A stretch of DNA of 64,000 nt. Source: Anabaena sp. 4-3 (GTDB lineage: Bacteria > Cyanobacteriota > Cyanobacteriia > Cyanobacteriales > Nostocaceae). The notes under the pieces were generated by a model, which was not told the origin of the DNA, searched no databases, and saw only the letters and a program-made list of their open reading frames with translations. The translations under genes were made by a program, and so were the position numbers. Below are positions 53,024 through 62,758 of this stretch, in pieces; positions within the stretch are counted from its first letter, which is position 1; each line of letters begins with the position of its first letter. The stretch is taken from the NCBI RefSeq assembly GCF_001597745.1, contig NZ_LUHJ01000014.1:76908-140907 (forward strand), given 5' to 3'.

Positions 53024-54232
53024 ATGGATACAAAAGCTTTTAAACGTTCACTGCAAAATTCAGAGAATTATAACCGTAAGGGGTTTGGTCATCAGGCTGA
53101 AGTGGCTACCCAATTGAAATCTGAGTATCAAAGTAACTTAATCCAAGAAATTCGCGATCGCAATTACGTCCTCAAACGCGGTGATGTCACTATCCGCTTG
53201 GCTCAAGCCTTTGGTTTTTGCTGGGGTGTAGAGCGTGCTGTGGCTATAGCTTACGAAACCCGCAAGCACTTCCCCACAGAACGCATCTGGATTACTAACG
53301 AAATTATCCATAATCCTTCTGTAAATCAGAGAATGCAGGAAATGCAAGTGGGATTTATCCCAGTGGAAGCGGGTAAAAAAGATTTTTCTGTAGTTGGTAA
53401 CAAGGATGTGGTGATATTACCTGCTTTTGGTGCTAGCGTCCAAGAAATGCAGATTCTTAATGATAAAGGTTGCCAAATCGTTGATACTACCTGCCCTTGG
53501 GTATCTAAAGTTTGGAATACCGTCGAAAAGCACAAAAAACGCGAATACACCTCAATTATTCACGGTAAATATAAACACGAAGAAACCATCGCCACCAGTT
53601 CTTTTGCGGGCAAATATTTAATTGTTCTCAACTTAAAAGAAGCGCAATATGTAGCTGATTACATTCTACATGGTGGCAACCGTGAAGAATTTTTACAAAA
53701 GTTTGCCAAAGCTTGTTCACCAGGATTTGATCCAGATCAAGACTTAGAAAGAGTTGGGATTGCTAACCAAACTACCATGCTCAAAAGTGAAACCGAGCAG
53801 ATTGGCAAACTGTTTGAGCGCACCATGATGCAAAAGTATAGCCCCACTGAATTAAATCAACATTTCCAAACCTTCAACACGATTTGTGATGCTACTCAAG
53901 AACGGCAAGATGCCATGTTAGAGTTAGTAGAACACAAATTAGATTTAATGATTGTGATTGGTGGGTTTAATTCTTCAAATACTACGCAATTACAACAAAT
54001 TGCTCAAGAAAAAGGATTGCCTTCATATCATATCGATTGTGTGGAGCGAATTAAATCTATCGCCTCTATTCAACATCGCCAATTAAATGGTGATTTAGTA
54101 ATCACAGATAACTGGCTACCAAAAGGGGAAATTGTCATCGGTGTTACTTCCGGTGCTTCTACACCTGATAAAGTTGTGGAAGATATCATTGAGAAAATTT
54201 TTGCCCTCAAGGCAACTGTCGCTGTGTCTTAG
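53024..54232 (+). CDS. ispH: 4-hydroxy-3-methylbut-2-enyl diphosphate reductase IspH
   Basis: A 402-residue Fe-S enzyme that performs the last step of the MEP isoprenoid pathway, giving IPP and DMAPP. Cluster cysteines are in [12 protein letters not shown] (Cys66), [12 protein letters not shown] and [11 protein letters not shown]. It is the longer cyanobacterial/plant form, with an N-terminal extension of about 45 residues. The ending [17 protein letters not shown] is typical. It is a monocistronic plus-strand gene. Downstream lies a GTAGAGACG hairpin. Confidence 0.95.
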   Translation: MDTKAFKRSLQNSENYNRKGFGHQAEVATQLKSEYQSNLIQEIRDRNYVLKRGDVTIRLAQAFGFCWGVERAVAIAYETRKHFPTERIWITNEIIHNPSVNQRMQEMQVGFIPVEAGKKDFSVVGNKDVVILPAFGASVQEMQILNDKGCQIVDTTCPWVSKVWNTVEKHKKREYTSIIHGKYKHEETIATSSFAGKYLIVLNLKEAQYVADYILHGGNREEFLQKFAKACSPGFDPDQDLERVGIANQTTMLKSETEQIGKLFERTMMQKYSPTELNQHFQTFNTICDATQERQDAMLELVEHKLDLMIVIGGFNSSNTTQLQQIAQEKGLPSYHIDCVERIKSIASIQHRQLNGDLVITDNWLPKGEIVIGVTSGASTPDKVVEDIIEKIFALKATVAVS

Positions 54233-54254
54233 TTTTAGCCTCTGTAGTGTAAAT

Positions 54255-54282
54255 GTAGAGACGTTGCATGCAACGTCTCTAC
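54255..54282. terminator. GTAGAGACGTTGCATGCAACGTCTCTAC palindrome after ispH
   Basis: A perfect 28-base palindrome centred on GCATGC, lying 23 bases after the ispH stop. It is the best-preserved member of the GTAGAGACG family in the window and may serve as a terminator. Confidence 0.55.
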
Positions 54283-54421
54283 TTATAGGAATCCTACTTG
54301 ATTTGTGAATAAAATTAGGTACTTGTGGGGTGGATTAGCAAAGATGACTACACCATGATTCTGGCTTGGATGCTGTACTCTCGCCTAACACACCCTACCT
54401 ATTTTTTCCCACATCAAATGT

Positions 54422-55069
54422 TTATCGACTGTGTGATTTTTCTGGCATCAGATTCACGACAACTTTACCGTTTTTGCCGTTGGTATGATGGTGTCCGTTA
54501 TTATTGCGGGGTTGAATCACACCATAACCGCCGTGATTGCGTTCATAAACAACGTTAATCTCTCCAGTTTCGGCATTACGGAACATATAAAAATCATGTC
54601 CAACTAATTGCAGCTGTTCTAAAGCCTCTGCAACAGTCATTGGTGGCATGGAAAAATATTTAGTACGTACTACTTGTTCTGGGAGTTCGGGAGTGCGATC
54701 GCCAATTAAATCTGTAACTACTGGTTCGGTTACAATAACTTCATTAGTAGGTTGAGCTTGAGTTTTCTTATCTTGCCTTCTTTCTTTATATTTACGCAGT
54801 TGTCGGGAAATTTTATCTGCTACTAAGTCAATGCTTGCATATAGGTTTTCGCTGCTTTCCTCGGCGCGGATAACGCTACCATTTGCATAGATAGTCACTT
54901 CCGCCGCTTGTCTGGGATTAATTCGGGGATTGCGAGCTACGCTCAGATGGACATCCACTTCATTTGTGATGTTCTGAAAGTGATTAACTGCCTTTTCTAT
55001 TTTTTGATGCACATATTCTCGAATCGCATCGGTAATTTCAATATTTTTGCCGTGGATGACAAGCTTCAT
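54422..55069 (-). CDS. lrtA: Long ribosome hibernation factor LrtA/HPF
   Basis: A 215-residue hibernation-promoting factor. The N-terminal S30AE/YfiA domain (about 1-105, [20 protein letters not shown]) sits in the ribosomal A/P sites, and the C-terminal domain (about 150-205, [26 protein letters not shown]) dimerises two ribosomes. I use the ATG at 55069 because GGGAGAG lies just upstream. The longest frame starts six codons earlier. The cyanobacterial name is lrtA, light-repressed transcript. A 200-base leader lies upstream. Confidence 0.92.
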   Translation of the reverse strand: MKLVIHGKNIEITDAIREYVHQKIEKAVNHFQNITNEVDVHLSVARNPRINPRQAAEVTIYANGSVIRAEESSENLYASIDLVADKISRQLRKYKERRQDKKTQAQPTNEVIVTEPVVTDLIGDRTPELPEQVVRTKYFSMPPMTVAEALEQLQLVGHDFYMFRNAETGEINVVYERNHGGYGVIQPRNNNGHHHTNGKNGKVVVNLMPEKSHSR

Positions 55070-55275
55070 GTAAACTCTCCCGCTCAATAGCTCAATATTT
55101 GATTTGATGTGATGTTGTTTTTCTATGAAAAGAAATTGCGGTAAGTTATGTCACTGCACCAACGCCTCATTTTTGCGGTTTCATGTACTGCTAGTCTGTT
55201 TTCTCTCATTCCTTGCCAACTTGATAGTCTTCTCATGTATACTCTTAATTTTGCTCCTTGATTTCTGCGCTGATT

Positions 55276-55503
55276 CTAAATGGTTGCCAAACAATTAGAT
55301 AGTCGCGCTATGTTCTCAACAAAGGTCGTCTGAGTAATGAATCTTTTGACTCCCTTCTTTATTAAAACCAACTTGAGATAACGGTTAGTTGTTACTTCTG
55401 GTTTGTTCAAGGAGATTTGCTCACTGTTGGTAGAGTACACAAGTTCTTCAAATGTCAACAATGTATGAGATTCATCAGCCAGTACATTTATGTCTGTGTT
55501 CAT
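55276..55503 (-). CDS. Doubtful small ORF upstream of lrtA
   Basis: A 75-residue frame from the ATG at 55503 (88 from a TTG at 55542), beginning MNTDINVLADESHTLLTF. It has no clear ribosome-binding site, signal or domain. Composition is not obviously non-coding, so I list it with low confidence. It may instead be untranslated leader or spacer. Confidence 0.3.
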   Translation of the reverse strand: MNTDINVLADESHTLLTFEELVYSTNSEQISLNKPEVTTNRYLKLVLIKKGVKRFITQTTFVENIARLSNCLATI

Positions 55504-55693
55504 CTTGGCGTGATGCTGATTGTAGAGAATTCCTCCCAACACCTTTGTGTCTATATATTCAAATTAGCACTTTGTTTTCCCGATAGCTGATTCCGTTGAT
55601 GTTCCTTTAAAATCCTTTGCATAGCTTGACAATTGTTGACCCTGAGTATGTAAGTTGAAATATATTTAGTTATTAACCCAGTTGATTTTCGGC

Positions 55694-56368
55694 ATGATTC
55701 ATAGTAAAGAAGCTCAGTTAAAACGCTGTTTGTTATATAACCAAGGATTAATGCCATACAGGGAAGCCCATGAGTGGCAAAAATCGCTACTCACAGAGCG
55801 TGTTCACAATCCCCATCTGGATGATGTGTTAATCTTGCTAGAACATCCCCCTGTCTACACTTTAGGACAAGGCAGTAATCCAGAATTTCTCAAATTCGAC
55901 ATCAGTCAAAATCAATTCGAGGTGTATAGAACTGAACGGGGTGGCGAGGTGACTTACCACTGTCCCGGCCAATTAGTCGGGTATCCAATTTTAAATTTGC
56001 AACGTTATCGTCAAGATTTGCATTGGTACCTGCGACAGTTAGAAGCAGTGATTATTCGCGTATTAGCTGTTTATGGTTTGCAAGGCGATCGCATCCCCGC
56101 TTTCACTGGGGTATGGTTAGAAGGACGTAAAGTTGCAGCTATTGGTATTAAAGTGAGCCGTTGGATTACTATGCACGGTTTTGCCTTAAATGTTTGTCCC
56201 GACATGACAGGCTTTGGGCGTATTGTCCCCTGCGGTATTGCTGATAAACCTGTAGGCAGTTTAGCCGAATGGATACCAGGAATTACCTGTGAAGAAGTCC
56301 GGTGTCATGTCATCCGAGCTTTTACGGAAGTTTTTGCGATGGAATTTATTCACCCAATTGCTGAATAA
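55694..56368 (+). CDS. lipB: Octanoyl-[ACP]:protein octanoyltransferase LipB
   Basis: A 224-residue enzyme that moves octanoate from acyl carrier protein to lipoyl domains, the first step of lipoate synthesis. Motifs: [18 protein letters not shown], the lysine-bearing [19 protein letters not shown] and the VPCGI nucleophile cysteine region. I place the start at the ATG at 55694. A TTG four codons upstream is less likely. Monocistronic, with no lipA beside it. Confidence 0.93.
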   Translation: MIHSKEAQLKRCLLYNQGLMPYREAHEWQKSLLTERVHNPHLDDVLILLEHPPVYTLGQGSNPEFLKFDISQNQFEVYRTERGGEVTYHCPGQLVGYPILNLQRYRQDLHWYLRQLEAVIIRVLAVYGLQGDRIPAFTGVWLEGRKVAAIGIKVSRWITMHGFALNVCPDMTGFGRIVPCGIADKPVGSLAEWIPGITCEEVRCHVIRAFTEVFAMEFIHPIAE

Positions 56369-56524
56369 TTATGTTTTTGTGAGTAGATTTGGCCGGGATA
56401 ATGTCATCAGTGCGATGTGTTGCTAACTAGAAATATCTGGCAAGTAAAAGCAAATCGTTGCATATTGGTGATTTCCATTGTGCAAGCTAAAATATGATGG
56501 TTTAAAAGTCTTAAATCCTACTTT

Positions 56525-56752
56525 TTGTATCAGTTGACTCAAATTTCGCCTGTGACTTATCCCAGCCATCCACAGACTTACACGCCAGTGTTTACTTCTC
56601 TGCGAGAAAGAGACTGGAAAGTTCTCATAGAACTGTTTGATAGACAAGACAGTGACGATATTGAAGCTGACATCAACAATAATTTACTGTTAATGATACC
56701 CGAACCATGTTGGGAAGACGACCCCTTTGATTTCCTACGCGAATATTTGTAG
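56525..56752 (+). CDS. Small acidic hypothetical protein
   Basis: A 75-residue acidic protein with a TTG start, or 67 residues from a GTG at 56549. It contains SLRERDWKVLIELFDRQDSDDIEADINNNLL and ends DDPFDFLREYL. No domain, signal or membrane segment. The lack of ATG lowers confidence, but the amino-acid pattern looks protein-like and ends cleanly before a repeat. Confidence 0.55.
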   Translation: MYQLTQISPVTYPSHPQTYTPVFTSLRERDWKVLIELFDRQDSDDIEADINNNLLLMIPEPCWEDDPFDFLREYL

Positions 56753-56815
56753 AAACGCGATTCATCGCGTTTATGTTGAGTCTTGTATGAGTGTTGTTCA
56801 ATTAGCGTGAATTCG

Positions 56816-56956
56816 ATGAACCTCTACCTAACCCCTCTCCGAAGCAGAGAGGCTAAAATCTGCTGAGGTTTCGACGAAAAATAAAGCTTTTAAAGCCTCT
56901 CTCCTTGCTGTTCGGAGGTTTGGAGAGGGGTTTTTCAATTCGTCGAACTCAGGTTA
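56816..56956. repeat. Imperfect inverted repeat of CCTCTCC/GGAGAGG type
   Basis: AACCCCTCTCCGAAGCAGAGAGGC and GCCTCTCTCC...GGAGAGGGGTTTTT pair in several ways, and the ends TGAATTCGATG/AATTCGTCGAAC also match in part. The internal TTGCTGTTCGGAGGTTTGG recurs near 32.69 kb. Probably a MITE-like element that ends in a T-run. Confidence 0.6.
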
Positions 56957-57026
56957 AATTAGCGGTGTGCAACCCGTGCCAATTCAGCATACACTACTCA
57001 CCACTCATTCAGGGGGTCAAAATCAG

Positions 57027-58598
57027 ATGACGAGATTCAGTTTTGGGCGTTGGCTGTGCTGGTGTCTGGTTGTATGTTTGAGTTGTGTTTTCCTCTCTGG
57101 TTGCAATGCAAATCTGAGTGCTGGTAAAACCTTACAAGTGGCGACTGAACCAGTGTTTCCACCATTTGAGTTTCAAGCGCAAGGTGGAGAGTTGCAGGGT
57201 TTTTCCATTGACTTGATGAATGCGATCGCTTCCAGCACGCCTGGGGCGATCGCTTCCTCTGCTAACTTTCAAGTAAACTATCAAAGTCTGCCATTTGATG
57301 GCATTATCCCCGCTTTACAAGCGAAAACCGTAGATGCGGCGATTAGTTCGATGACTATCACCGCCGAACGAGCCAAGACTGTCGCTTTCTCCCGTCCTTA
57401 TTTTAAAGCAGGATTAGCGATCGCCATCCGTGACAACAATTCAGATATTACAAATTTTGACAGTCTCAAAAATAAAAAAATCGCCGTCCAAATTGGTACA
57501 ACAGGCGCAAACAAAGCTAAAACTATCCCAGGCGCAGAAATTCGCAGTTTTGATGCTGCACCCTTAGCCCTACAAGAATTACTCAACGGTAACGTAGATG
57601 CAGTTATTAATGATGCACCAGTAACTTTATATGCCATCAATACAGGTAATCTCAAAGGCATTAAAGTTATCGAGCAATTGCTCACAGAAGAATATTATGG
57701 CATTGCCACCGCCAAAAATTCACCCTATTTATCACTCATCAATAACGGACTTGATACAGTTTTAAAAAACGGTACTTATTCCCAAATCTATCAAAAATGG
57801 TTTAAAGCCACTCCGCCACCATTACCAGCAAAATCACCCTATGAAAATCAAACAAACACAGGTAAACCGGGAATATTTAGCTCAATAGGCGTAATTTTCC
57901 AGGCGTTACCGACTTTATTGCAAGGCGCATTAATTACCCTGCAACTGACAATTATTTCCGTAGTGCTGGGTTTAATAGCAGGTTCATTCATTGGTATTGT
58001 GCGCCTCTCGCCTATTACTTCTGTGCGCTTCTTAGCAAGGGTTTATATTGATTTCTTTCGCGGTACGCCATTACTCGTGCAGATTTTTATGATTTATTTT
58101 GGCATCCCCGCCATTGTTCAAGAACTTAATTTTACTTTTACATTTGATCGGTTAGCGGCTGGGGTAATTGCCTTAAGCTTAAATAGTGCGGCTTACATTG
58201 CCGAAATTGTTCGGGCTGGAATTCAATCAATTGAACCAGGGCAAACAGAAGCAGCGAAATCATTAGGCTTAAATCCTATATTAACCATGCGCTTAGTGAT
58301 TTTTCCCCAAGCCTTCCGGCGGATGTTACCACCTTTAGGAAATGAGTTTATTAGTTTATTGAAAGATACCAGTTTAGTAACAGTGATTGGTGTTGAGGAA
58401 TTATTTCGCAAAGGACAATTAATTGTAGCTGCCAACTATCGCCCCTTTGAAGTTTATGCAGCAGTCGCCATAGTTTACTTATGTTTAACTCTGCTTTCTT
58501 CTCAAGCTTTCAGTCGCTTAGAAACTTGGATGAATCTTACTGAATCGGGTAAAGTTAGGCAAGGTAACACACCCAAGCTAAATCATAACAAAAATTGA
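57027..58598 (+). CDS. bgtB: Fused amino-acid-binding and permease protein (BgtB type)
   Basis: A 523-residue fusion from the ATG at 57027. A GTG at 56967 is less fitting. The N-terminus is a lipoprotein-type signal with LSGC lipobox. Residues about 35-270 form a polar amino-acid-binding domain (EPVFPPFEFQAQGGELQGFSIDLM). Residues about 300-505 form a membrane permease domain with the EAAKSLGLNP coupling loop. The same architecture occurs in BgtB of the cyanobacterial basic amino acid/glutamine transporter, whose ATPase BgtA is encoded elsewhere. No ATPase gene is adjacent here either. Confidence 0.85.
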   Translation: MTRFSFGRWLCWCLVVCLSCVFLSGCNANLSAGKTLQVATEPVFPPFEFQAQGGELQGFSIDLMNAIASSTPGAIASSANFQVNYQSLPFDGIIPALQAKTVDAAISSMTITAERAKTVAFSRPYFKAGLAIAIRDNNSDITNFDSLKNKKIAVQIGTTGANKAKTIPGAEIRSFDAAPLALQELLNGNVDAVINDAPVTLYAINTGNLKGIKVIEQLLTEEYYGIATAKNSPYLSLINNGLDTVLKNGTYSQIYQKWFKATPPPLPAKSPYENQTNTGKPGIFSSIGVIFQALPTLLQGALITLQLTIISVVLGLIAGSFIGIVRLSPITSVRFLARVYIDFFRGTPLLVQIFMIYFGIPAIVQELNFTFTFDRLAAGVIALSLNSAAYIAEIVRAGIQSIEPGQTEAAKSLGLNPILTMRLVIFPQAFRRMLPPLGNEFISLLKDTSLVTVIGVEELFRKGQLIVAANYRPFEVYAAVAIVYLCLTLLSSQAFSRLETWMNLTESGKVRQGNTPKLNHNKN

Positions 58599-58770
58599 TT
58601 TGAGCAGCGTCTTACATTGGTATGATTGTTGTGAATATGTAAAGAAATGTAAATATATTTCTATTGCTGCATAAAACTCTCGTGTACTCCTGAATAAATA
58701 GATGAAGATATGGATTACGGTTTGATCAATACTGTTTTATGTGCCGATTTTAAACTGCTTTCTTTATTAG

Positions 58771-58908
58771 TTATTCTCATTAGCTCATATCTTGGTTGCA
58801 ATTCAATTTGAAGAAAGGGATTTAATTGACATTCACGGTGAAGCTTACACTACTTACCGTCAACGTGTACCAATGCTAATTCCATTTTTGAAGAAAAATT
58901 CAGCTTGA
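58771..58908 (+). pseudogene. C-terminal remnant of an isoprenylcysteine-methyltransferase/NnrU-like membrane protein
   Basis: One frame reads [20 protein letters not shown] then [14 protein letters not shown] and a stop at 58906-58908. The EERDL...[17 protein letters not shown] pattern is the conserved end of that methyltransferase family. A TAG lies just upstream of the fragment, and no start or membrane helices are left, so about 45 residues survive from a gene of roughly 200-250. Confidence 0.65.
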
Positions 58909-58943
58909 ATATTATGCTGAATTAAGTGAATTTCTGAATACAA

Positions 58944-58972
58944 AACCCCGCTTTCTTTAAGAAAACGGGGTT
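58944..58972. terminator. Hairpin terminator AACCCCG...CGGGGTT
   Basis: AACCCCGCTTTCTT pairs with AAGAAAACGGGGTT with a tiny loop. T-rich sequence follows on both strands. It sits between the methyltransferase remnant and the convergent nuclease gene and may serve both. Confidence 0.7.
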
Positions 58973-59012
58973 ATATATTTATAATTATCTAGCAAGATGG
59001 AGATATGAAAAG

Positions 59013-59582
59013 CTATTTTGGCTTGTTAAAACTCCGATATTCCCAAGGATTAACAAATTTAGCATCACCCCAAATTCCGATTTTTTGTTGTTGTGCTAAA
59101 GCTTCTGCTTGCTGTACTAAATCTTTACTAGGACACTTATTTAAATAAGGACGATAAACTTTAGCTAATCCTTCCTGTAACAAAACTTGTTGGACAAAAG
59201 TCCCATCTCTTAACCGTACCTCAGCCACTTTCCGCCCATAGCGATCGCTATCTGTAATACTCAAGATAACGCGATCGCCACTTTGTTTGACCAATTGCTC
59301 TAATCTTTGCTGTGCTTTCGCACCCCAATTAAATTGATTGCGATCGCTTACTCTGTTACTAGCTTTCTCCTTCCGAGTATGGGGTATTTCCGGCGCATCC
59401 ATACAAGCAAAGCGCACACTAAATTTATTACCCTCACCATCCTTAATTAATAAAGTATCACCATCACTAACCCGCTCAACCAACTCGCCAGAGACACCAA
59501 ACAAGCGTTCACAACCCATCAACCCCAAAATAATTAACCCTGCACTCAATAAGATTAGTAACTTTTTGTGTAATTTAGTCAT
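59013..59582 (-). CDS. Secreted thermonuclease-like lipoprotein
   Basis: A 189-residue staphylococcal-nuclease-fold protein with a lipoprotein signal (about 1-23, lipobox LMGC). Catalytic pattern: VSDGDTLLI, FACMDAPEIP (Arg/Asp site), SDRYGRKVAEV and LLQEGLAKVYRPY, then GIWG at the end. These are the Ca2+-dependent DNA/RNA nuclease residues. Likely acts in the periplasm or outside for nucleic acid use. It precedes CAAAATTCAAAATT repeats at 59.61 kb. Confidence 0.9.
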   Translation of the reverse strand: MTKLHKKLLILLSAGLIILGLMGCERLFGVSGELVERVSDGDTLLIKDGEGNKFSVRFACMDAPEIPHTRKEKASNRVSDRNQFNWGAKAQQRLEQLVKQSGDRVILSITDSDRYGRKVAEVRLRDGTFVQQVLLQEGLAKVYRPYLNKCPSKDLVQQAEALAQQQKIGIWGDAKFVNPWEYRSFNKPK

Positions 59583-59604
59583 TAGTCGCCCCCTGCGGGG
59601 AATT

Positions 59605-59635
59605 CAAAATTCAAAATTCAAAATTCAAAATTAAA
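59605..59635. repeat. AATTCAAAATTCAAAATT tandem repeat
   Basis: Four copies of CAAAATT in the nuclease leader. This is the reverse complement of the TTTTGAATTTTG tract present in five other spacers. A GCTCCTCAGCTCCTCAGCTCC tandem tract follows at about 59653-59682. Confidence 0.8.
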
Positions 59636-59721
59636 TAACTTCTGCTTACCCTGCTCCTCAGCTCCTCAGCTCCTCAGCTCCTCTGCTTCTTGTCATGTAT
59701 TGCTTATAATACTAATGAGTT

Positions 59722-60120
59722 ATGAAACTATCTTATTATTCACTCTTGAATCTGCCTATGCCTAAAAATAAGCCATCTCAGGCTGATTCAGATAGATTTG
59801 CCGCAATTGCTGACTATTTTAAAATGCTATCAGAGGCGAGTCGGCTGCAAATTTTGGCTTGTCTTAAATCAGGGCCGATGAATGTGATGGAACTAACGGA
59901 AGCTACTGGTTTAGGACAAGCAAATCTGTCCAAGCATCTCAAAGCCTTAACTCAAGCGGGAATAGTCACTCGTCAGCCAAAAGGAACGAGTGCTTTTTAT
60001 GAGATTTCTGATCCGATGATTTTTGAACTTTGTGAACTGGTGTGCGATCGCATTAGTGAAAGAATACTACAACAAGCCGAACATCTCAAAGCCTTGCAGA
60101 ACACAAAAACAATATTTTAA
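59722..60120 (+). CDS. ArsR/SmtB-family regulator
   Basis: A 132-residue winged-helix repressor, or 120 if started at the ATG at 59758. The domain is complete: FKMLSEASRLQILACLKSGPMNVMEL, then the recognition helix LGQANLSKHLKALTQAGIV and the wing RQPKGTSAFYEI. The usual ELCVC metal motif of ArsR is absent (EASRLQILACL instead), and the two further cysteines in CELVCDR near the end may form another metal or redox site. It is convergent with psbA. Its target cannot be read from context. Confidence 0.85.
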   Translation: MKLSYYSLLNLPMPKNKPSQADSDRFAAIADYFKMLSEASRLQILACLKSGPMNVMELTEATGLGQANLSKHLKALTQAGIVTRQPKGTSAFYEISDPMIFELCELVCDRISERILQQAEHLKALQNTKTIF

Positions 60121-60125
60121 CCCCA

Positions 60126-60154
60126 TAAAAAAAGCACCCTAATTCTAGGGTGCT
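60126..60154 (-). terminator. psbA terminator
   Basis: AGCACCCTA-ATTC-TAGGGTGCT (60133-60154) is a perfect 9-base stem. On the minus strand it runs into seven Ts at 60126-60132. It is an ideal intrinsic terminator for psbA and lies in the 60-base gap to the convergent ArsR gene. Confidence 0.9.
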
Positions 60155-60182
60155 AATCTATGAAGCAGTAAGAACAGAGCAA

Positions 60183-61265
60183 CTAGCTAGCAATGGCAGG
60201 AGCAGCCAAAGCAATAGGTTGAACTTCACCAGAAGCTAAATCTAGAGGGAAGTTGTGAGCATTACGCTCGTGCATAACTTCAATCCCCAGGTTGGCTCGA
60301 TTAAGCAAGTCTGCCCAAGTATCAATTGTGCGTCCTTGGTGATCCAAAATCGAGTTATTAAAGTTGAAACCATTCAAGTTAAAGGACATGGTGCTGACAC
60401 CCAAAGCTGCAAACCAAATACCAATTACAGGCCAAGCAGCTAAAAAGAAGTGTAAAGAACGAGAATTATTAAAGCTGGCATATTGAAAGATTAACCGTCC
60501 AAAGTAACCATGAGCCGCTACGATATTGTAGGTTTCTTCTTCTTGACCAAACTTATAACCAGCATTAGCTGATTCTACTTCTGATGTTTCCTTAACCAGC
60601 GTAGAAGTCACCAAAGAACCGTGCATTGCCGAGAACAAAGCCCCACCAAACACCCCAGCCACACCAATCATGTGAAACGGGTGCATGAGGATATTGTGTT
60701 CTGGTGAAAACACAATCATAAAGTTGAATGTGCCGGAAATACCCAACATCATGCCATCGGAAAAACTACCTTGTCCAATCGGGTAAATCAACAACACAGC
60801 AGTTGCAGCCGCAACGGGAGCAGAAAAAGCCACAGGAATCCAAGGACGCATTCCTAAACGGTAGCTTAATTCCCATTGCCGACCCATGTAAGAATAGATA
60901 GCTAGCAGGAAGTGGAACACAATCATTTGATAAGGGCCGCCATTGTACAGCCATTCATCCAAAGAAGCCGCTTCCCAGATCGGATAAAAGTGCAAGCCAA
61001 TAGCCGCCGAAGTCGGGACTACAGTAGCACTAATCAGGTTATTCCCGTAAAGCAATGAACCGGAAACAGGTTCACGGATACCGTCTACATCCACGGGAGG
61101 CGCAGCAATAAACGCCAGAATAAAGACAATCGCCGCAGTTAAAGCAGTAGGAATCAGGATTACGCCAAACCAGCCAATATACATCCGATTTTGCGTACTG
61201 GTGATCCAATTACAGAATCTCTCCCATAAGTTCGCGCTACTGCGCTGTTCTAAAAGTGTTGTCAT
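60183..61265 (-). CDS. psbA0: Photosystem II D1' protein (microaerobic psbA variant)
   Basis: A 360-residue D1 protein from the ATG at 61265; the longest frame adds 18 unlikely residues. All cofactor ligands are intact: Asp170, Glu189, His190, His198, Ser264, His332, Glu333, His337, Asp342 and Ala344, followed by a 16-residue processed tail. It carries the D1' diagnostic residues Ala80, Leu158 and Ala286 in place of Gly, Phe and Thr, plus Pro144 and Met173, as in PsbA2 of Thermosynechococcus. Gln130 is the low-light form. D1' genes are induced in low oxygen, and the Anabaena homologue is called psbA0. Confidence 0.9.
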   Translation of the reverse strand: MTTLLEQRSSANLWERFCNWITSTQNRMYIGWFGVILIPTALTAAIVFILAFIAAPPVDVDGIREPVSGSLLYGNNLISATVVPTSAAIGLHFYPIWEAASLDEWLYNGGPYQMIVFHFLLAIYSYMGRQWELSYRLGMRPWIPVAFSAPVAAATAVLLIYPIGQGSFSDGMMLGISGTFNFMIVFSPEHNILMHPFHMIGVAGVFGGALFSAMHGSLVTSTLVKETSEVESANAGYKFGQEEETYNIVAAHGYFGRLIFQYASFNNSRSLHFFLAAWPVIGIWFAALGVSTMSFNLNGFNFNNSILDHQGRTIDTWADLLNRANLGIEVMHERNAHNFPLDLASGEVQPIALAAPAIAS

Positions 61266-61663
61266 ATTTGGTGATGAGTGCGAATAGAATGGTGAAATTT
61301 TTATAGGAAATAAAACCAATTCGTAATTAAGTAGCTGGCTTTCCCGGAGGGGTACGGGAAGGCTAGCGTTGACGTAAGAAAGTCAGATGCAATCTGAGTT
61401 TTCAAGGAAAGCATCTGTAGCTTTCTGTCAGGGAATTGGTTGAATCCGTCGTATATAAACTATATAACTGTATAGCAATACAATTGTCAAGTAGTAAATT
61501 AAAATTTTTTTTGAGTTGGCTGGTATAGAGCCTTGTAGGGTGCGTCAGATGTTGAAAATATGTTCATTTGGGCGAAATGATCTTTTCTGACGCACCCTAA
61601 TCCTGGCTGCATGAAAAATCACACCGAGATGATAAAATTACTCCTCAGTTATTTAGTTAATAA
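61266..61663. other. Divergent region upstream of psbA with MITE-like repeat
   Basis: It holds the psbA promoter and leader, a GGGTACGGGAAGGCTAGCG repeat fragment near 61350, and a GTAGGGTGCGTCAG/CTGACGCACCCTA inverted repeat at 61535-61599. No ORF. Confidence 0.6.
61461..61490 (-). promoter_or_regulatory. psbA promoter
   Basis: On the minus strand TTGACA (61490-61485) and TATATA (61466-61461) are separated by 18 bases, close to consensus for the main sigma factor. Transcription from about 61454 would give a leader near 190 bases. No other gene reads from it. Confidence 0.65.
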
Positions 61664-62758
61664 ATGAGCAAATCTGTCATGTCCCCGATCCTCCATCCCT
61701 TGCAGATTGGTAAACATATAGCCCGTTATCCCATCGTGCAAGCGGCAATGGCGGTGCGGGTATCTGGCGCGAAATTGGCTGGAGCAGTCGCCAATGCTGG
61801 AGGAGTGGGGATGATTGCCTCTCTGGGAATCGGGTTAGATTCTCCCTACTATAATCCACGTCAACGGAGTAGTTTTTTTACAGCCAATCGACTGGCATTA
61901 ATAGATGAATTGTCCAAAGCCCGCAGTATTAGTCCAGATGGGGTGATTGGTGTCAATATTCTCGTAGGTACAAAAGATTACCCCGTATTAGCTAAAACCG
62001 CAGCAGCCGAGGGAGCAAATCTGATTATTACCGGGGGAGCATTACCGTTAGCTTTACCAGAGTACACCGGCGATAATCCCGATGTTGCCCTTGTCCCGAC
62101 TGTAGCCAATGTAGACTCAGCGCAATTTATCTGTCAAACCTGGAAAAGTCGATATAACCGCCTACCCGATGCCTTAATTTTGGAAAATTGCCAGAAAGTC
62201 GGGGGACATTTTACCCAATGTGAACAGATAAACGTTCCAGGGTTTTCTATTGGCTGGGTAATTTCGCAAGTACGAGATTATTTAACCGAGACAATGGGTG
62301 TGAGAATACCCTTGATTGTCACAGGAGGAATTAGCGATCGCACCGACATTGATCAAATATTAGCAATGGGAGCAGACGGCGTGCAGATGGGTACACGCTT
62401 CATCACCACCATCGAATGTGATGCCCATCACAATTATAAACAACGTCATCTACATTCCCTAGCAGAAGATATCGTCACCGTACCCAGTCCTGTAGGAAAA
62501 CCCAGCAGAGCTTTACGCAATAGCTTTGCAGAGCAAATCATGGCAGAATTATCACCGGAACGGCGATGTATTGCCAACTGTTTAGAAACCTGTCTATTCA
62601 GAGACAAAGGTAAAACCTATTGCCTACTCAACGCCCTAGCTCAAGCTGCCCGTGGCGACGTAGAAAATGGTTTAATTTTCTCTGGTGCGAATGTGAGTCA
62701 AAATCAGCGTATCATGTCTGTAGCTGAACTGATGGCAGATTTGACCGCCAAGGTTTAG
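61664..62758 (+). CDS. Nitronate monooxygenase-like FMN oxidoreductase
   Basis: A 364-residue TIM-barrel flavoprotein of the 2-nitropropane dioxygenase/FabK group. Seen: PIVQAAMAVRVSGAKLAGAVANAGGVGMI, NILVG, NCQKVGGH and the FMN-phosphate motif VTGGISDRTDIDQILAMGADGVQMGTRFI. A cysteine-bearing segment near the end (CIANCLETCLFRDKGKTYC) is extra to classical nitronate monooxygenases and could bind metal or form disulfides. The 3' end overlaps the convergent reductase gene by 47 bases. The substrate is uncertain. Confidence 0.8.
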   Translation: MSKSVMSPILHPLQIGKHIARYPIVQAAMAVRVSGAKLAGAVANAGGVGMIASLGIGLDSPYYNPRQRSSFFTANRLALIDELSKARSISPDGVIGVNILVGTKDYPVLAKTAAAEGANLIITGGALPLALPEYTGDNPDVALVPTVANVDSAQFICQTWKSRYNRLPDALILENCQKVGGHFTQCEQINVPGFSIGWVISQVRDYLTETMGVRIPLIVTGGISDRTDIDQILAMGADGVQMGTRFITTIECDAHHNYKQRHLHSLAEDIVTVPSPVGKPSRALRNSFAEQIMAELSPERRCIANCLETCLFRDKGKTYCLLNALAQAARGDVENGLIFSGANVSQNQRIMSVAELMADLTAKV

